Origin: CAZDDW01 sp964480695
Lineage (GTDB): Bacteria > Patescibacteriota > Patescibacteriia > UBA9934 > CAZDDW01
Direction of reading: 5' to 3'
Assembly: GCA_964480695.1 (NCBI GenBank)
Contig: CAYZPO010000015.1
Coordinates: 1-21,142, forward strand
Length of the DNA: 21,142 nucleotides
Part shown: piece by piece, positions 1-7,039 of the stretch
Layout: every line of letters starts with the position of its first letter
How positions within the stretch are numbered: the stretch's first letter is position 1
Program-made: the position numbers and the translations under genes
The notes under the pieces: generated by a model
What the model was told of the DNA's origin: nothing
Databases searched by the model: none
What the model saw: only the letters and a program-made list of their open reading frames with translations

Positions 1-375
1 GTCAACGGAAATAATCTCAAAACTAAACGGCCGATGCTCCTTACCTTCGATCCACTTTTCTTTAAAATTAGGATTAATCGCAGCAATCGTACAAGCAGCA
101 AAAATGTTTTCCACAGCCTTGGGAGACTGTTCTGAATCTCGCGGCACATCAATGGCCAACAAAATAGTCCGTTGTTTAGTATGCCAATGAATCTGCCGCC
201 GATCCTTCCATACCTCAAAAAGCCCAGCCATCAGCACCATAACGATCGGAACCCAACCCAAATAAATGAGCATGTCCATAATAACATCCTCTAAAGGCTG
301 GCTGAGAAACTCAGTTAAAAAACCACCTCCTGGGCTACTCACGAAGTCATTTTTTACAGAATCAAAAAATGCCAT
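1..375 (-). CDS. Partial membrane-anchored protein, N-terminus of a probable CPR type IV secretion-like ATPase
   Basis: The reading frame is open from an ATG at 373-375 to the window edge, giving the first 125 residues; the C-terminus lies outside. Residues about 33-55 form one hydrophobic segment (LIYLGWVPIVMVLMAGLF), followed by a basic stretch KDRRQIHWHTKQR. Then comes LLAIDVPRDSEQSPKAVEN, a phrase I associate with the N-terminal region of Patescibacteria proteins that continue into a TraC/HerA-like ATPase domain. That identification is from memory of the family; the ATPase motor is not in the window. The start is supported by an extended -10 box 11 nt upstream, leaving almost no leader and no Shine-Dalgarno. 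It is transcribed away from and downstream of the secF terminator. Confidence 0.6.
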   Translation of the reverse strand, partial: MAFFDSVKNDFVSSPGGGFLTEFLSQPLEDVIMDMLIYLGWVPIVMVLMAGLFEVWKDRRQIHWHTKQRTILLAIDVPRDSEQSPKAVENIFAACTIAAINPNFKEKWIEGKEHRPFSFEIISVD

Positions 376-386
376 ATGTATGCCTT

Positions 387-395
387 ATTATATCA
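387..395 (-). promoter_or_regulatory. Extended -10 promoter of the partial ATPase-like gene
   Basis: On the minus strand the sequence reads TGATATAAT, an extended -10 with a perfect TATAAT hexamer (387-392). It is 11 nt from the ATG at 375, so the transcript would be nearly leaderless. There is no good -35. The T-tract of the secF terminator directly abuts it. Confidence 0.6.
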
Positions 396-463
396 AAAAA
401 ATAAGAAACTAAGAAACTAAAAAAATAAGCTCTTCGCTTATTTTCTTAGTTTCTTATTTTTTT
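395..463 (-). terminator. Intrinsic terminator of secDF
   Basis: A perfect 19-nt inverted repeat (395-413 with 445-463) encloses a second 9-bp hairpin (422-430 with 436-444, loop TCTTC). It overlaps the secF stop codon and is flanked by A/T runs. It could stop transcription on either strand but is placed to end the secD-secF transcript. Confidence 0.8.
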
Positions 464-1349
464 ATTTTCTTATCCCCCACCGCTCCCAAGCCACCAGCAA
501 CGGAGAGGCCAGGAAGATTGAAGAATAAGTTCCGCTGATGATACCGATAATCAAGGCTAAAGCAAAGTGCTGGATAGTTTCACCACCGAATAAAAATACC
601 GCAACTAAGGCCAAAAGTGTGGTCATTGAAGTATTGACTGAACGAGTCAATGTCTGGTTAACACTGCGATTAACTATGCTTGGAAATGATTCGCCTGAGT
701 CTAATGTAGACAGATTCTCACGAGTGCGATCAAAAACCACAATTGAATCATTAATTGAATAACCAAGAATTGTTAACAAGGCTGCTACAAAAGCAGTGTC
801 GATTTGATAACCAACAAAATGACCAAGCAAGGCAAAAACACCGATCGGGATAATTAGATCATGCATGGCTGCGATAATCGTTAGCACACCGTACTTCCAA
901 GAAGCCACCGGTTCTGAAACTTTGCGGAAAGCCCAAGCAATATAAAGCAGGATCAAAATCAAAGCCACTCCGATGGCCCATAAGGCTTTAGAACGCATCT
1001 CTTGTCCGATCACTGGACCAATCATATCAAAACGCAACTCTTCCACTTCACCGTAATGCTCTCCTAGACCAGCCAAAAGTTCTTGATGTTGTGTTTCTTC
1101 CAAAGTTTCTAAACGAATAATATAGTCTTCCCCACTAGGCTGCACTCGAGCCGTGTCATAACCGTTGGCTGAAATTACTGAGCGCAGTTCGTCAACATTA
1201 GTTTCAGAAGCAATCTGAACCTCCATCAAACTTCCACCAGTAAAGTCAATACCGAAATTTAAACCAAGAGTCAGAACACAAATAATACTAACCACGATCA
1301 AAACCCCAGAAATTCCGAACCAAGTTTTACGTTTTCCAATAATGTTCAT
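462..1349 (-). CDS. secF: Protein translocase subunit SecF
   Basis: SecF is an RND-type membrane subunit that, with SecD, uses the proton gradient to help pull exported proteins through SecYEG on the outer face of the membrane. The 295-aa product has the family's usual length and order: N-terminal span (residues about 11-31), the GIDFTGGSLMEV motif just after it, a periplasmic-type P1 domain, then five further spans beginning near residue 124, with the IGYSINDSIVVFDRTREN-type motif near 195-210 and SVNTSMTTLLA after it. It begins one nucleotide after the secD stop, so the two are co-transcribed. No Shine-Dalgarno is visible before its ATG, as for other housekeeping genes here. Confidence 0.96.
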   Translation of the reverse strand: MNIIGKRKTWFGISGVLIVVSIICVLTLGLNFGIDFTGGSLMEVQIASETNVDELRSVISANGYDTARVQPSGEDYIIRLETLEETQHQELLAGLGEHYGEVEELRFDMIGPVIGQEMRSKALWAIGVALILILLYIAWAFRKVSEPVASWKYGVLTIIAAMHDLIIPIGVFALLGHFVGYQIDTAFVAALLTILGYSINDSIVVFDRTRENLSTLDSGESFPSIVNRSVNQTLTRSVNTSMTTLLALVAVFLFGGETIQHFALALIIGIISGTYSSIFLASPLLVAWERWGIRK

Positions 1350-1350
1350 A

Positions 1351-3345
1351 TTATTCAGACTTTCGTTTTACTCCATAAAGCCAAAGCTTCTGTGACCAGC
1401 TCCAACCAGAAATCAATCGCAACCAAACGCGGGTAACTGTAATTGCTGTGAACATACTTAACAAAATACCAAGTGACAGGGTCAAAGCGAATCCTTTGAT
1501 AAAGCTAGTACTAAACCAGAACAACACCGCGGCCGCGATCAAGGTTGTGATATTACCATCACGGATCGAGGTCCAAGCTCGTTTAAATCCTTCATCAATC
1601 GCTCCCAAAATATCACGTCCGGATTTCAATTCTTCTCGGAATCGTTCAAAAATCAGAACATTGGCGTCTACAGCAATACCTAGCGACAGAATGAATCCTG
1701 CGATTCCAGCTAAAGTAATGGTCACATCTAGTGCTTTATATAGTGCCAAGTTAAATACAGCATACATAATCAAAGCCCCCACAGCGAACAGTCCAGCCAG
1801 TCGATAGTAAGCAATCATATACAAAGCCACAAAAGCAAATCCAATCAAAGCTGCCATAATACTTTTTTCCAATGAAATCTGACCCAAGGTCGGACCAACG
1901 GTTTGTTGACTCATTAAATTCAACGGCACTGGCAAAGCACCGGCATTAAGTCGCTGAGCCAATAGTTTGGCTTCCTCAATGGTAAACGATCCAGTAATCA
2001 CAGCTGAACCACCGTAAATCGCTGACTGTACAGTTGGAACAGAGATTGCTTCTCCATCCAAGAAAATTGCCAAAGGTTCTCCAATCAAACGCTCAGTTAG
2101 TTCGCCGAACATTTTGTCGCCCTCGCTATTAAACGTAATTGACACGTACGGCATGCCGCTGGTTTGATCAAACTCAACGTTAGCGCGAGTTAGATGACGT
2201 CCTGATAACTCTGTATTTTTCCACGGTGAAGCCGGTGGAACCAGGTCAGTCATTACGGTCCATGGCATTAACACTCGAGACAAACTATAAAGTGTGGTAG
2301 CTTGAGCGTCTCGCTTGTAAATCAAGTGATATCCAAAGTCAGTTTCAACAATGTCTGAAATCTCTCCGACTTCAAGTGCTGCTGCTGCCAGTTCAAACGA
2401 TGGGAAAGTAACTCCAGGAGCAACCCAGTCCAGATCACCGCCGTTACCGATACCAGAAGGATCTTCAGTGTTAGTGTCGGCCAACTCAGCAAAATTATCC
2501 GGAGTAGCCTGATCCTTTAGATTACTGATCTGAATCGTAGCTTCCAAAGCACTGCGATCACTTTCACAGCCCAACTTACCTTCATAACAGATCAAAATAT
2601 GTGAGAGCAACATCTCTTCGCTTTCTGTTGTACTGTCAAAACGAACGATATTTGTTCCCTCATCATTCTCAACTAAATTCGGAATAACCCGGGCTTCCCA
2701 AGACCAAGAATCAACTGCTTCCACTAAAGAACCGTAAACAGCGTGATCAACTGAGGCTGGTCCCAAAGTCTCCCAGGTCATCTCATCTCCATTCAAAGCC
2801 TGGTTCAAAATTGCTTGCGCTGCAACCTGCTCTTCAGCATTGATCTCAGCTAACTGAGCCACTTCTTCTTCAGTCGGATCACGGTCTAACTCGTAAGAGG
2901 CTTCTTTAAATTCCAGAATCGGAGTTTCTCCAATCAGATTAATTGCTTCATTCACATCTAACACTCCGGCCAGTTCGATAATCACACGATAAGATCCACC
3001 CGTGGTTGTGGTCTGGACTACAGGCTCGGAAACCCCAAAAGCATTAACTCGGCGCTCAATCACGTCCTTAACTCCGGCCAAAGCATCCAGCTCGCCCCCA
3101 CTTTCCACTTCTGACATATCAGCTTCATAAACCAGGTGCGTTCCGCCCTGTAGATCAAGCCCAAGACGAAAAGGATCAGACCAGGAATCTGTGGATAGTC
3201 CGACCTTAGCTAAAGCTTGCGGAAAAGCCAGGCCCAACGCTAAAACAAAAATAACCGCTGTAATAACCACGGTTAAATAAGTTCGAGCACGGCTGGTGCG
3301 AACCGGTTGAGCGTATTTACTAGTCGGAACTCGGTGATACTTCAT
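1351..3345 (-). CDS. secD: Protein translocase subunit SecD with an inserted parvulin-type PPIase domain
   Basis: SecD pairs with SecF to drive late steps of Sec export. I start it at the ATG at 3343-3345 (664 aa) rather than at a possible start at 3489. A TTGCTA-N17-TACAAT promoter lies 12 nt before this ATG, and the extra 48 upstream residues are read from GC-rich non-coding-like sequence. In this numbering: N-terminal span about 22-42; LGLDLQGGTHLVYE near 61-74; P1 domain; a parvulin/PpiC-like domain at about 246-346 (SHILICYEG, GGDLDW, PSFE, FGYHLIYKRD); then the rest of P1, and five C-terminal spans including GIAVDANVLIFERFREEL. Other SecD proteins lack the isomerase module, which accounts for much of the extra length. 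Its histidines in SHIL and FGYH are present, so it may be active. Confidence 0.95.
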   Translation of the reverse strand: MKYHRVPTSKYAQPVRTSRARTYLTVVITAVIFVLALGLAFPQALAKVGLSTDSWSDPFRLGLDLQGGTHLVYEADMSEVESGGELDALAGVKDVIERRVNAFGVSEPVVQTTTTGGSYRVIIELAGVLDVNEAINLIGETPILEFKEASYELDRDPTEEEVAQLAEINAEEQVAAQAILNQALNGDEMTWETLGPASVDHAVYGSLVEAVDSWSWEARVIPNLVENDEGTNIVRFDSTTESEEMLLSHILICYEGKLGCESDRSALEATIQISNLKDQATPDNFAELADTNTEDPSGIGNGGDLDWVAPGVTFPSFELAAAALEVGEISDIVETDFGYHLIYKRDAQATTLYSLSRVLMPWTVMTDLVPPASPWKNTELSGRHLTRANVEFDQTSGMPYVSITFNSEGDKMFGELTERLIGEPLAIFLDGEAISVPTVQSAIYGGSAVITGSFTIEEAKLLAQRLNAGALPVPLNLMSQQTVGPTLGQISLEKSIMAALIGFAFVALYMIAYYRLAGLFAVGALIMYAVFNLALYKALDVTITLAGIAGFILSLGIAVDANVLIFERFREELKSGRDILGAIDEGFKRAWTSIRDGNITTLIAAAVLFWFSTSFIKGFALTLSLGILLSMFTAITVTRVWLRLISGWSWSQKLWLYGVKRKSE

Positions 3346-3357
3346 ATAACGCCAGGC

Positions 3358-3386
3358 ATTGTACTGGATCATAATAAATATAGCAA
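3358..3386 (-). promoter_or_regulatory. secD promoter
   Basis: Minus strand TTGCTA (3381-3386), 17-nt spacer, TACAAT (3358-3363). The -10 ends 12 nt before the secD ATG at 3345, so the expected leader is about 5 nt. Confidence 0.75.
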
Positions 3387-3406
3387 GTAGCACACAGGTT
3401 AGGTCA

Positions 3407-3435
3407 TTGACGGTGGTTCTGACTTTTTGTAGACT
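3407..3435 (+). promoter_or_regulatory. Promoter of the candidate structured RNA
   Basis: TTGACG (3407-3412), 17-nt spacer, TAGACT (3430-3435). The expected start, about 7 nt downstream at 3442, is exactly the first base of a 13-bp stem that closes the downstream structure. It is divergent from the secD promoter. Confidence 0.6.
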
Positions 3436-3441
3436 ACGAGC

Positions 3442-3695
3442 GCGGGTTCTCAGGAGACTGGTCTTTGGTCCTTTTCGGGCGTCCCCCATGGCAGGACGAC
3501 CCCAACAGGTCCTATTCTCATGCCGGAGCTGAACAGCCCCACAAAGGCTGAGCAGTGAGGACGGACGCTAAAGCCGGCAATGTCCTGCTTGACGCGACAG
3601 GGTGTTCTACACCTTTCCCCGACGACCGAGCCCGGTCCCTGGGAGCCCGCACCCTACGTACTTCAGGAGCCGTTTCACGGCTCCTGCTTCTTTTT
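3442..3695 (+). ncRNA. Candidate structured non-coding RNA, about 210-250 nt
   Basis: This GC-rich stretch has its own promoter and a strong terminator but no convincing CDS; the best open frames are 12-40 codons and run without a Shine-Dalgarno or through the terminator. GCGGGTTCTCAGG at 3442-3454 can pair along its whole length with CCTGGGAGCCCGC at 3638-3650 (11 Watson-Crick, 2 G-U pairs). Between them lie local hairpins: GGGCGTCC with GGACGACCC, CAGCC/GGCTG flanked by CTG/CAG, AGGAC/GTCCT, and GGTGT/ACACC near 3600-3613. I looked for the conserved cores of SRP RNA, RNase P RNA and tmRNA and did not find them, and I do not recognise a riboswitch. A very short peptide gene remains possible. 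Confidence 0.5.
3664..3695 (+). terminator. Terminator of the candidate RNA
   Basis: Perfect 9-bp stem CAGGAGCCG / CGGCTCCTG with a 5-nt loop (3664-3686), followed by CTTCTTTTT. It is an isolated plus-strand terminator with no coding gene ending before it. Confidence 0.85.
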
Positions 3696-3726
3696 GTCTT
3701 GACATATCACTAACTAGTGTCGTATC

Positions 3727-3755
3727 TTGACTAAAAGAGCTGTATGTGGCATAAT
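3727..3755 (+). promoter_or_regulatory. Promoter of the alpha/beta hydrolase gene
   Basis: TTGACT (3727-3732), 17-nt spacer, CATAAT (3750-3755), 43 nt before the ATG. Just upstream is another TTGACA (3699-3704) and a small palindrome CACTA-AC-TAGTG (3708-3719) that could be a tandem promoter or an operator; that part is inference. Confidence 0.75.
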
Positions 3756-3798
3756 TTCGCCTCGTGCATGAAGTGCGAGAAGTGGAAGCGGAGGTAGA

Positions 3799-4638
3799 AT
3801 GCGACACTTGAGACTCCCAGAAGGAACTCAGGTCCTGGCCTTTCCTGGGGCCATGGGCCACGAGACTCCCGAGGCCGCTCATCTGTACTTCGGCCTGATG
3901 GCCAAGTGGTTCGCTGAGCTCGGAGCTGCCAGCTTCGACCCGGTGATCTACAGTGGCGACACGCTGGAAGAGCAGGTTCAGACCGCTTCGGTCTACGTCA
4001 CCGAGCTAGAACTGAACCCAGTGGCCCCGCTCCTGCTGATCCCGTACTCGCAGGGCGGACACATCATGCGGCTGATGATGGACATGTTCGAGCGGCAGGG
4101 GTTCTTCCGGATCCCGGACAACGTCTCCTGCCTGGCCTGTGCCATTTTCCCGCGCACCGGCATGCCGCTCAAGGCCCTAGTCAGTGGTACCCGGGCCGTC
4201 CCCTGGCCGTACCTCGACGCCTTGCAACGGTACTACCTGTACAGCGATCAGAAGGCTCGAGTTACCTGCCGGGCTACCAGCGAGGTCGAGGCGTTCTTCT
4301 TCAACCACCCACATGAAGAGAATCTGGATCGGCTCGTGGCCAAACTCCAGACTCAACTGCACGGCGAGCCGATCCGGGCAGTGATGCAGCTGGGTATGCC
4401 TGGCCGCACCCTGGTCGTACCTGCGATTCCACAGGGGATCCGAACTGTGGCCGTGTTCCCCACGGCTGACGTGGTCTGTCACAACGTTCGCTTCCCGGAC
4501 GAAGACCACATCCACCGCGTCACGATCGAGTCTGGCCACGGCTTCCTGATGCTGGAAGACGCGCTGGGTCACGTTCTCGAACACGCCATCCCGCTCCTTT
4601 ACCCCGAGCTTCACGCGCTGGCCTGCAGTGCTTCCTAG
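3799..4638 (+). CDS. Alpha/beta-hydrolase fold protein
   Basis: A 279-aa soluble protein with no signal peptide. The alpha/beta-hydrolase call rests on the triad layout: an early GAMGH loop (18-21), nucleophile elbow IPYSQGGH with Ser84 after the hydrophobic strand APLLLI, a candidate acid Asp224 in FPTADV after strand RTVAVF, and His247 in ESGHGFLMLED followed by a C-terminal helix. The elbow is P-x-S-x-G rather than the canonical G-x-S-x-G. The substrate cannot be told. The start is fixed by GGAGGT at 3790-3795 and a promoter upstream. Codons are strongly C/G-ending, unlike the flanking secD and LOG genes. It is monocistronic, with its own promoter and terminator. Confidence 0.85.
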   Translation: MRHLRLPEGTQVLAFPGAMGHETPEAAHLYFGLMAKWFAELGAASFDPVIYSGDTLEEQVQTASVYVTELELNPVAPLLLIPYSQGGHIMRLMMDMFERQGFFRIPDNVSCLACAIFPRTGMPLKALVSGTRAVPWPYLDALQRYYLYSDQKARVTCRATSEVEAFFFNHPHEENLDRLVAKLQTQLHGEPIRAVMQLGMPGRTLVVPAIPQGIRTVAVFPTADVVCHNVRFPDEDHIHRVTIESGHGFLMLEDALGHVLEHAIPLLYPELHALACSAS

Positions 4639-4655
4639 CTCAACTCCCCCCAACG

Positions 4656-4701
4656 CAAAGCCCGCCGACCGTCCCTGGTCCGCGGGTTTTCTGCTTTTTT
4701 C
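4656..4701 (+). terminator. Terminator after the hydrolase gene
   Basis: GC-rich hairpin with one bulge pairing AAAGCCCGCCGACC with GGTCCGCGGGTTT, followed by TTTCTGCTTTTTT. It may also serve the converging LOG gene on the minus strand. Confidence 0.75.
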
Positions 4702-4729
4702 GGGTTTCGTGCTTCGAATTTCGGATTTA

Positions 4730-5431
4730 CTAAAAGATTGATCTCTCTCTTGACTTCTTCACAAACTTCATTGCTTCCTCAGCTGTCTCGCACACGTGAA
4801 AAAGCTTGCGATCAGCTTTAGCAATCGTTCCCTCTTTGATAAACCGATCAACCTGTTCTAGCATTGGCGCCCAAAAATCAGCTCCCATCAAACACACTGG
4901 CACTGGCTGTGCCTTTTCTGTTTGAATCAAAGTGATCATTTCAAAAAACTCATCACAGGTTCCAAATCCTCCAGGGAAAAAGACATAAGCCTGAGCCGAG
5001 GCAGCTAACATCACCTTACGTGTAAAGAAATAATTAAATCCTTTGGCGTGCGTGACGTACTTATTCACTCGCTGTTCAGCAGGTAACTGAATATTAATCC
5101 CAATTGATTTATTCGGATCAACTTCATACGCCCCGCGATTGGCCGCCTCCATGATCCCAGGACCCCCGCCTGTGATAACCGAATATCCACTCTTGGCTAA
5201 GAGTTTACCTAGCTTACGAGACTCCTTGTACCATTTGTTGCGCGACTTCAATCGAGCCGATCCAAAAACTGTGACCTCTTTTTTATATTCTGATAAAAAC
5301 TGGAATCCTTCGACAAACTCAGACATGATGCGAAAGATGCGCCAGGTAATATCTGACATCTTATGAATCTCGATCTCGTCCTCTTCAGGATGAGATGGAA
5401 TCCGATGATTTGTTCCGTTAACTATTTTCAT
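4730..5431 (-). CDS. LOG-family (TIGR00730-type) Rossmann-fold protein
   Basis: A 233-aa protein of the LOG / lysine decarboxylase-like family, whose characterised members are cytokinin-riboside 5'-monophosphate phosphoribohydrolases or nucleotide 5'-monophosphate nucleosidases. The diagnostic motifs are both intact: GGGPGIMEAANRGA (about 89-102) and PGGFGTCDEFFE (about 153-164). The central FGSAR strand-loop is at about 56-60. About 45 residues of polar sequence precede the core, so it is longer than minimal plant-type LOG proteins. The ATG at 5429-5431 lies 8 nt after a TATAAT box, so the mRNA should be leaderless. Its promoter overlaps the end of the upstream membrane-protein gene. The physiological substrate here is unknown. 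Confidence 0.9.
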   Translation of the reverse strand: MKIVNGTNHRIPSHPEEDEIEIHKMSDITWRIFRIMSEFVEGFQFLSEYKKEVTVFGSARLKSRNKWYKESRKLGKLLAKSGYSVITGGGPGIMEAANRGAYEVDPNKSIGINIQLPAEQRVNKYVTHAKGFNYFFTRKVMLAASAQAYVFFPGGFGTCDEFFEMITLIQTEKAQPVPVCLMGADFWAPMLEQVDRFIKEGTIAKADRKLFHVCETAEEAMKFVKKSRERSIF

Positions 5432-5439
5432 ACTTGGTT

Positions 5440-5468
5440 ATTATACTACTCCACTCGTTCTTGGACAA
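5440..5468 (-). promoter_or_regulatory. Promoter of the LOG-family gene
   Basis: Minus strand TTGTCC (5463-5468), 17-nt spacer, perfect TATAAT (5440-5445), 8 nt before the ATG. Its -35 and spacer lie inside the 3' end of the upstream coding sequence. Confidence 0.8.
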
Positions 5469-5976
5469 ACTGCTCTAAGGCATCAACAATGGTGTAGAAC
5501 TGTTCGCGATACTCCGCTTTAGGATAACTACCTTCACGAGCGTCTTTGTTATATACAGTTCCTCCAAGATTCAGATCAAGAGCATAGCCATCTGCATCAA
5601 AAACTGACTCTTCAATGATCTCAATCTCAGTAAAATTATTATCAAGAAATAACTGGTAAACTTCATCTAACTCTGTATCAACCAAACGAACAAACTGTGA
5701 TTCACGTGCTGGGTCAGCGTAGTTCACAACTAACCCACCACGAGAAATAGCAAAACTATGGCCCTGATTGATCCGCTGAGCATCGTAGAATAGGTTCACC
5801 ACCATGTCGTCCGGACGTTCACTAGACAATGGGCCGAGCTCGTTCTCTGTCTGACCAGATGATGTTCCCTCAGACAAACCACCATCAGTCTCAGTATCCG
5901 AATAACTCTGGATTAACAAAATGATCAGTACCAACAGAACAACAACAGCAATGATAATCCAATAACTTTTTTTCAT
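5446..5976 (-). CDS. Single-span membrane protein, paralogue of its upstream neighbour
   Basis: I start this 176-aa protein at the ATG at 5974-5976, one nucleotide after the preceding gene's stop; a longer frame to 6099 is only overlap. It has an N-terminal MKKSY then a long hydrophobic span (about 5-23), a polar Ser/Glu/Thr linker, and an outside domain. The domain resembles that of the 5978-6487 product: LDEVYQLFLDNNFTEIEII here matches FNEVYQILLDYELDTMQIV there, and both end in an acidic helix (VDALEQFVQERV against AEAIEVWVENKM). The pair therefore looks like a tandem duplication. No family or function is recognised. It is the last gene of the Nudix operon. Confidence 0.85.
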   Translation of the reverse strand: MKKSYWIIIAVVVLLVLIILLIQSYSDTETDGGLSEGTSSGQTENELGPLSSERPDDMVVNLFYDAQRINQGHSFAISRGGLVVNYADPARESQFVRLVDTELDEVYQLFLDNNFTEIEIIEESVFDADGYALDLNLGGTVYNKDAREGSYPKAEYREQFYTIVDALEQFVQERVE

Positions 5977-5977
5977 A

Positions 5978-6487
5978 TTACTCAGCCTGCTCAGCGGCCA
6001 TTTTATTTTCCACCCAAACTTCGATCGCTTCGGCCATGGCGTCATAACGAGCTTGATCTGCTTCAATGACGTAGTCGCCACCAGTAGCACTTTTATCAAT
6101 TACTTCTTCTGGACTGAATTCTACTCGGATCCCCACCCCACCTTTGTCAGCTGCAAAATCATCGACAATTTGCATGGTGTCGAGCTCATAGTCAAGTAAA
6201 ATCTGATACACTTCGTTGAATTCCTCATCACTCAACTCATAAACCTGAATTTCCCAAGGATCAATTCGTTCCTGAATCACCACCTCAAGCTCGCCATCAG
6301 AAAAAGTGTACATGTAAAAACCGCCGGTGAATCCCCAGTCATAACTGTACTGGATCACTGTACCTTCAGGGGCCACTTCTGGTAACTCGATCATGTCAGC
6401 TGAAGGAACTTTAATTTGTCCGAGAATAAAAAATCCACCCACGATCACGACTAATAAAATTATGAGCGAAACAATGTGCTGCTTCAT
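5978..6487 (-). CDS. Single-span membrane protein, paralogue of its downstream neighbour
   Basis: A 169-aa protein with a very short N-tail (MKQH), one hydrophobic span (about 5-24) and an acidic extracytoplasmic domain. Its ATG overlaps the stop of the Nudix reading frame (ATGA), so translation is probably coupled to the second half of that broken gene. The domain contains FSDGELEVVIQE (about 62-73) and EFNEVYQILLDYELDTMQIVD-type sequence shared with the next gene. No Shine-Dalgarno, cysteine lipobox or catalytic motif is visible. The function is unknown; co-transcription with a Nudix hydrolase gives little hint. Confidence 0.85.
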   Translation of the reverse strand: MKQHIVSLIILLVVIVGGFFILGQIKVPSADMIELPEVAPEGTVIQYSYDWGFTGGFYMYTFSDGELEVVIQERIDPWEIQVYELSDEEFNEVYQILLDYELDTMQIVDDFAADKGGVGIRVEFSPEEVIDKSATGGDYVIEADQARYDAMAEAIEVWVENKMAAEQAE

Positions 6488-6954
6488 ATGTTTTTGTTTA
6501 AATATTTTTTCACGTAATCAAAATGTTTTGGTACACACGAGTGTGTTGGCTCCGGAAACTCGTCTGGAGCGAACCAGCCAATCTCATCAATCTTTTCCGG
6601 ATCACCATTCTGCACTTGATCAGAATCAACTTCAACCAGATGAATAATAGCCACCCAATGCGTTGGTGTTCCGTTATTGTCTCGAAGGACATTAATGATA
6701 CGAACCTGCTCCACTTATGTTGCTTCAACCCCCGATTCCTCCCCACTTTCCCTACACACAGCTTGCTCAAAAGTTTCTCCATGCTCCATAGATCCTCCAC
6801 CACAATCCCATCGTCCCTGCTCATCACGACATTTTTCAGATCGTTTATGTAATAAAAAACGACCATTACCGTCGTGACAGAAAAAGACACAGGTTACACC
6901 AATATAGTCCTCTCCTCGTTTAAGTCCATGAGTTTTGCACTTCTCATCAGCCAT
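6484..6954 (-). pseudogene. Nudix hydrolase interrupted by an in-frame TAA
   Basis: Nudix enzymes hydrolyse nucleoside diphosphates linked to other groups, often damaged or signalling nucleotides. Residues 1-79 carry a Nudix box of correct spacing, GSMEHGE then 7 residues then RESGEESGV (about 54-76), lacking only the usual hydrophobic residue after RE. Codon 80 (6715-6717) is TAA. Reading straight on in the same frame gives 76 further residues (VEQVRIINVL, WVAIIHLVEVDSD, IDEIGWFAPDEFPEP) that complete a normal 156-aa Nudix fold. One substitution, for example CAA or AAA to TAA, explains it. GTG follows the TAA directly, but no well-spaced Shine-Dalgarno supports restart. A real nonsense mutation, a sequencing error or readthrough are all possible. 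The promoter and downstream ATGA overlap are intact. Confidence 0.8.
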
Positions 6955-6963
6955 ATTGAGCTT

Positions 6964-6992
6964 ATTGTACCTTGTGAGAAGCTGATTGACAA
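6964..6992 (-). promoter_or_regulatory. Promoter of the Nudix operon
   Basis: Minus strand TTGTCA (6987-6992), 17-nt spacer, TACAAT (6964-6969), 9 nt before the ATG at 6954. The -35 overlaps by five bases the plus-strand TTGACA of the divergent small gene. Confidence 0.8.
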
Positions 6993-7015
6993 ATCGAACT
7001 AAGAAGGTCTAAGAT
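6986..7015 (+). promoter_or_regulatory. Promoter of the small disordered-protein gene
   Basis: Perfect TTGACA (6986-6991), 18-nt spacer, TAAGAT (7010-7015), 24 nt before the ATG. It shares its -35 bases with the divergent Nudix promoter. Confidence 0.7.
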
Positions 7016-7039
7016 GGGGGTTGAGAGGAGGACGCACTC

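Noticed and set aside
3346..3489. N-terminal extension of SecD from an ATG at 3489
   Set aside because: It runs through the secD promoter and part of the candidate RNA, and the SecD membrane span starts well after the ATG at 3345.
3768..3797. Nine-codon leader peptide (MKCEKWKRR) before the hydrolase gene
   Set aside because: No Shine-Dalgarno and no sign of attenuation structure; probably chance.
3607..3882. Minus-strand 91-codon frame
   Set aside because: It spans a terminator, a strong plus-strand promoter and the hydrolase start; composition is that of an antisense shadow.
4177..4653. Minus-strand 158-codon frame inside the hydrolase gene
   Set aside because: Long antisense frames are expected in GC-rich genes; the plus frame has the promoter, SD, triad and terminator.
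6715..6717. TAA recoded as sense in this organism
   Set aside because: TAA ends murC, glyA-neighbouring and other genes normally; an isolated nonsense change is simpler.
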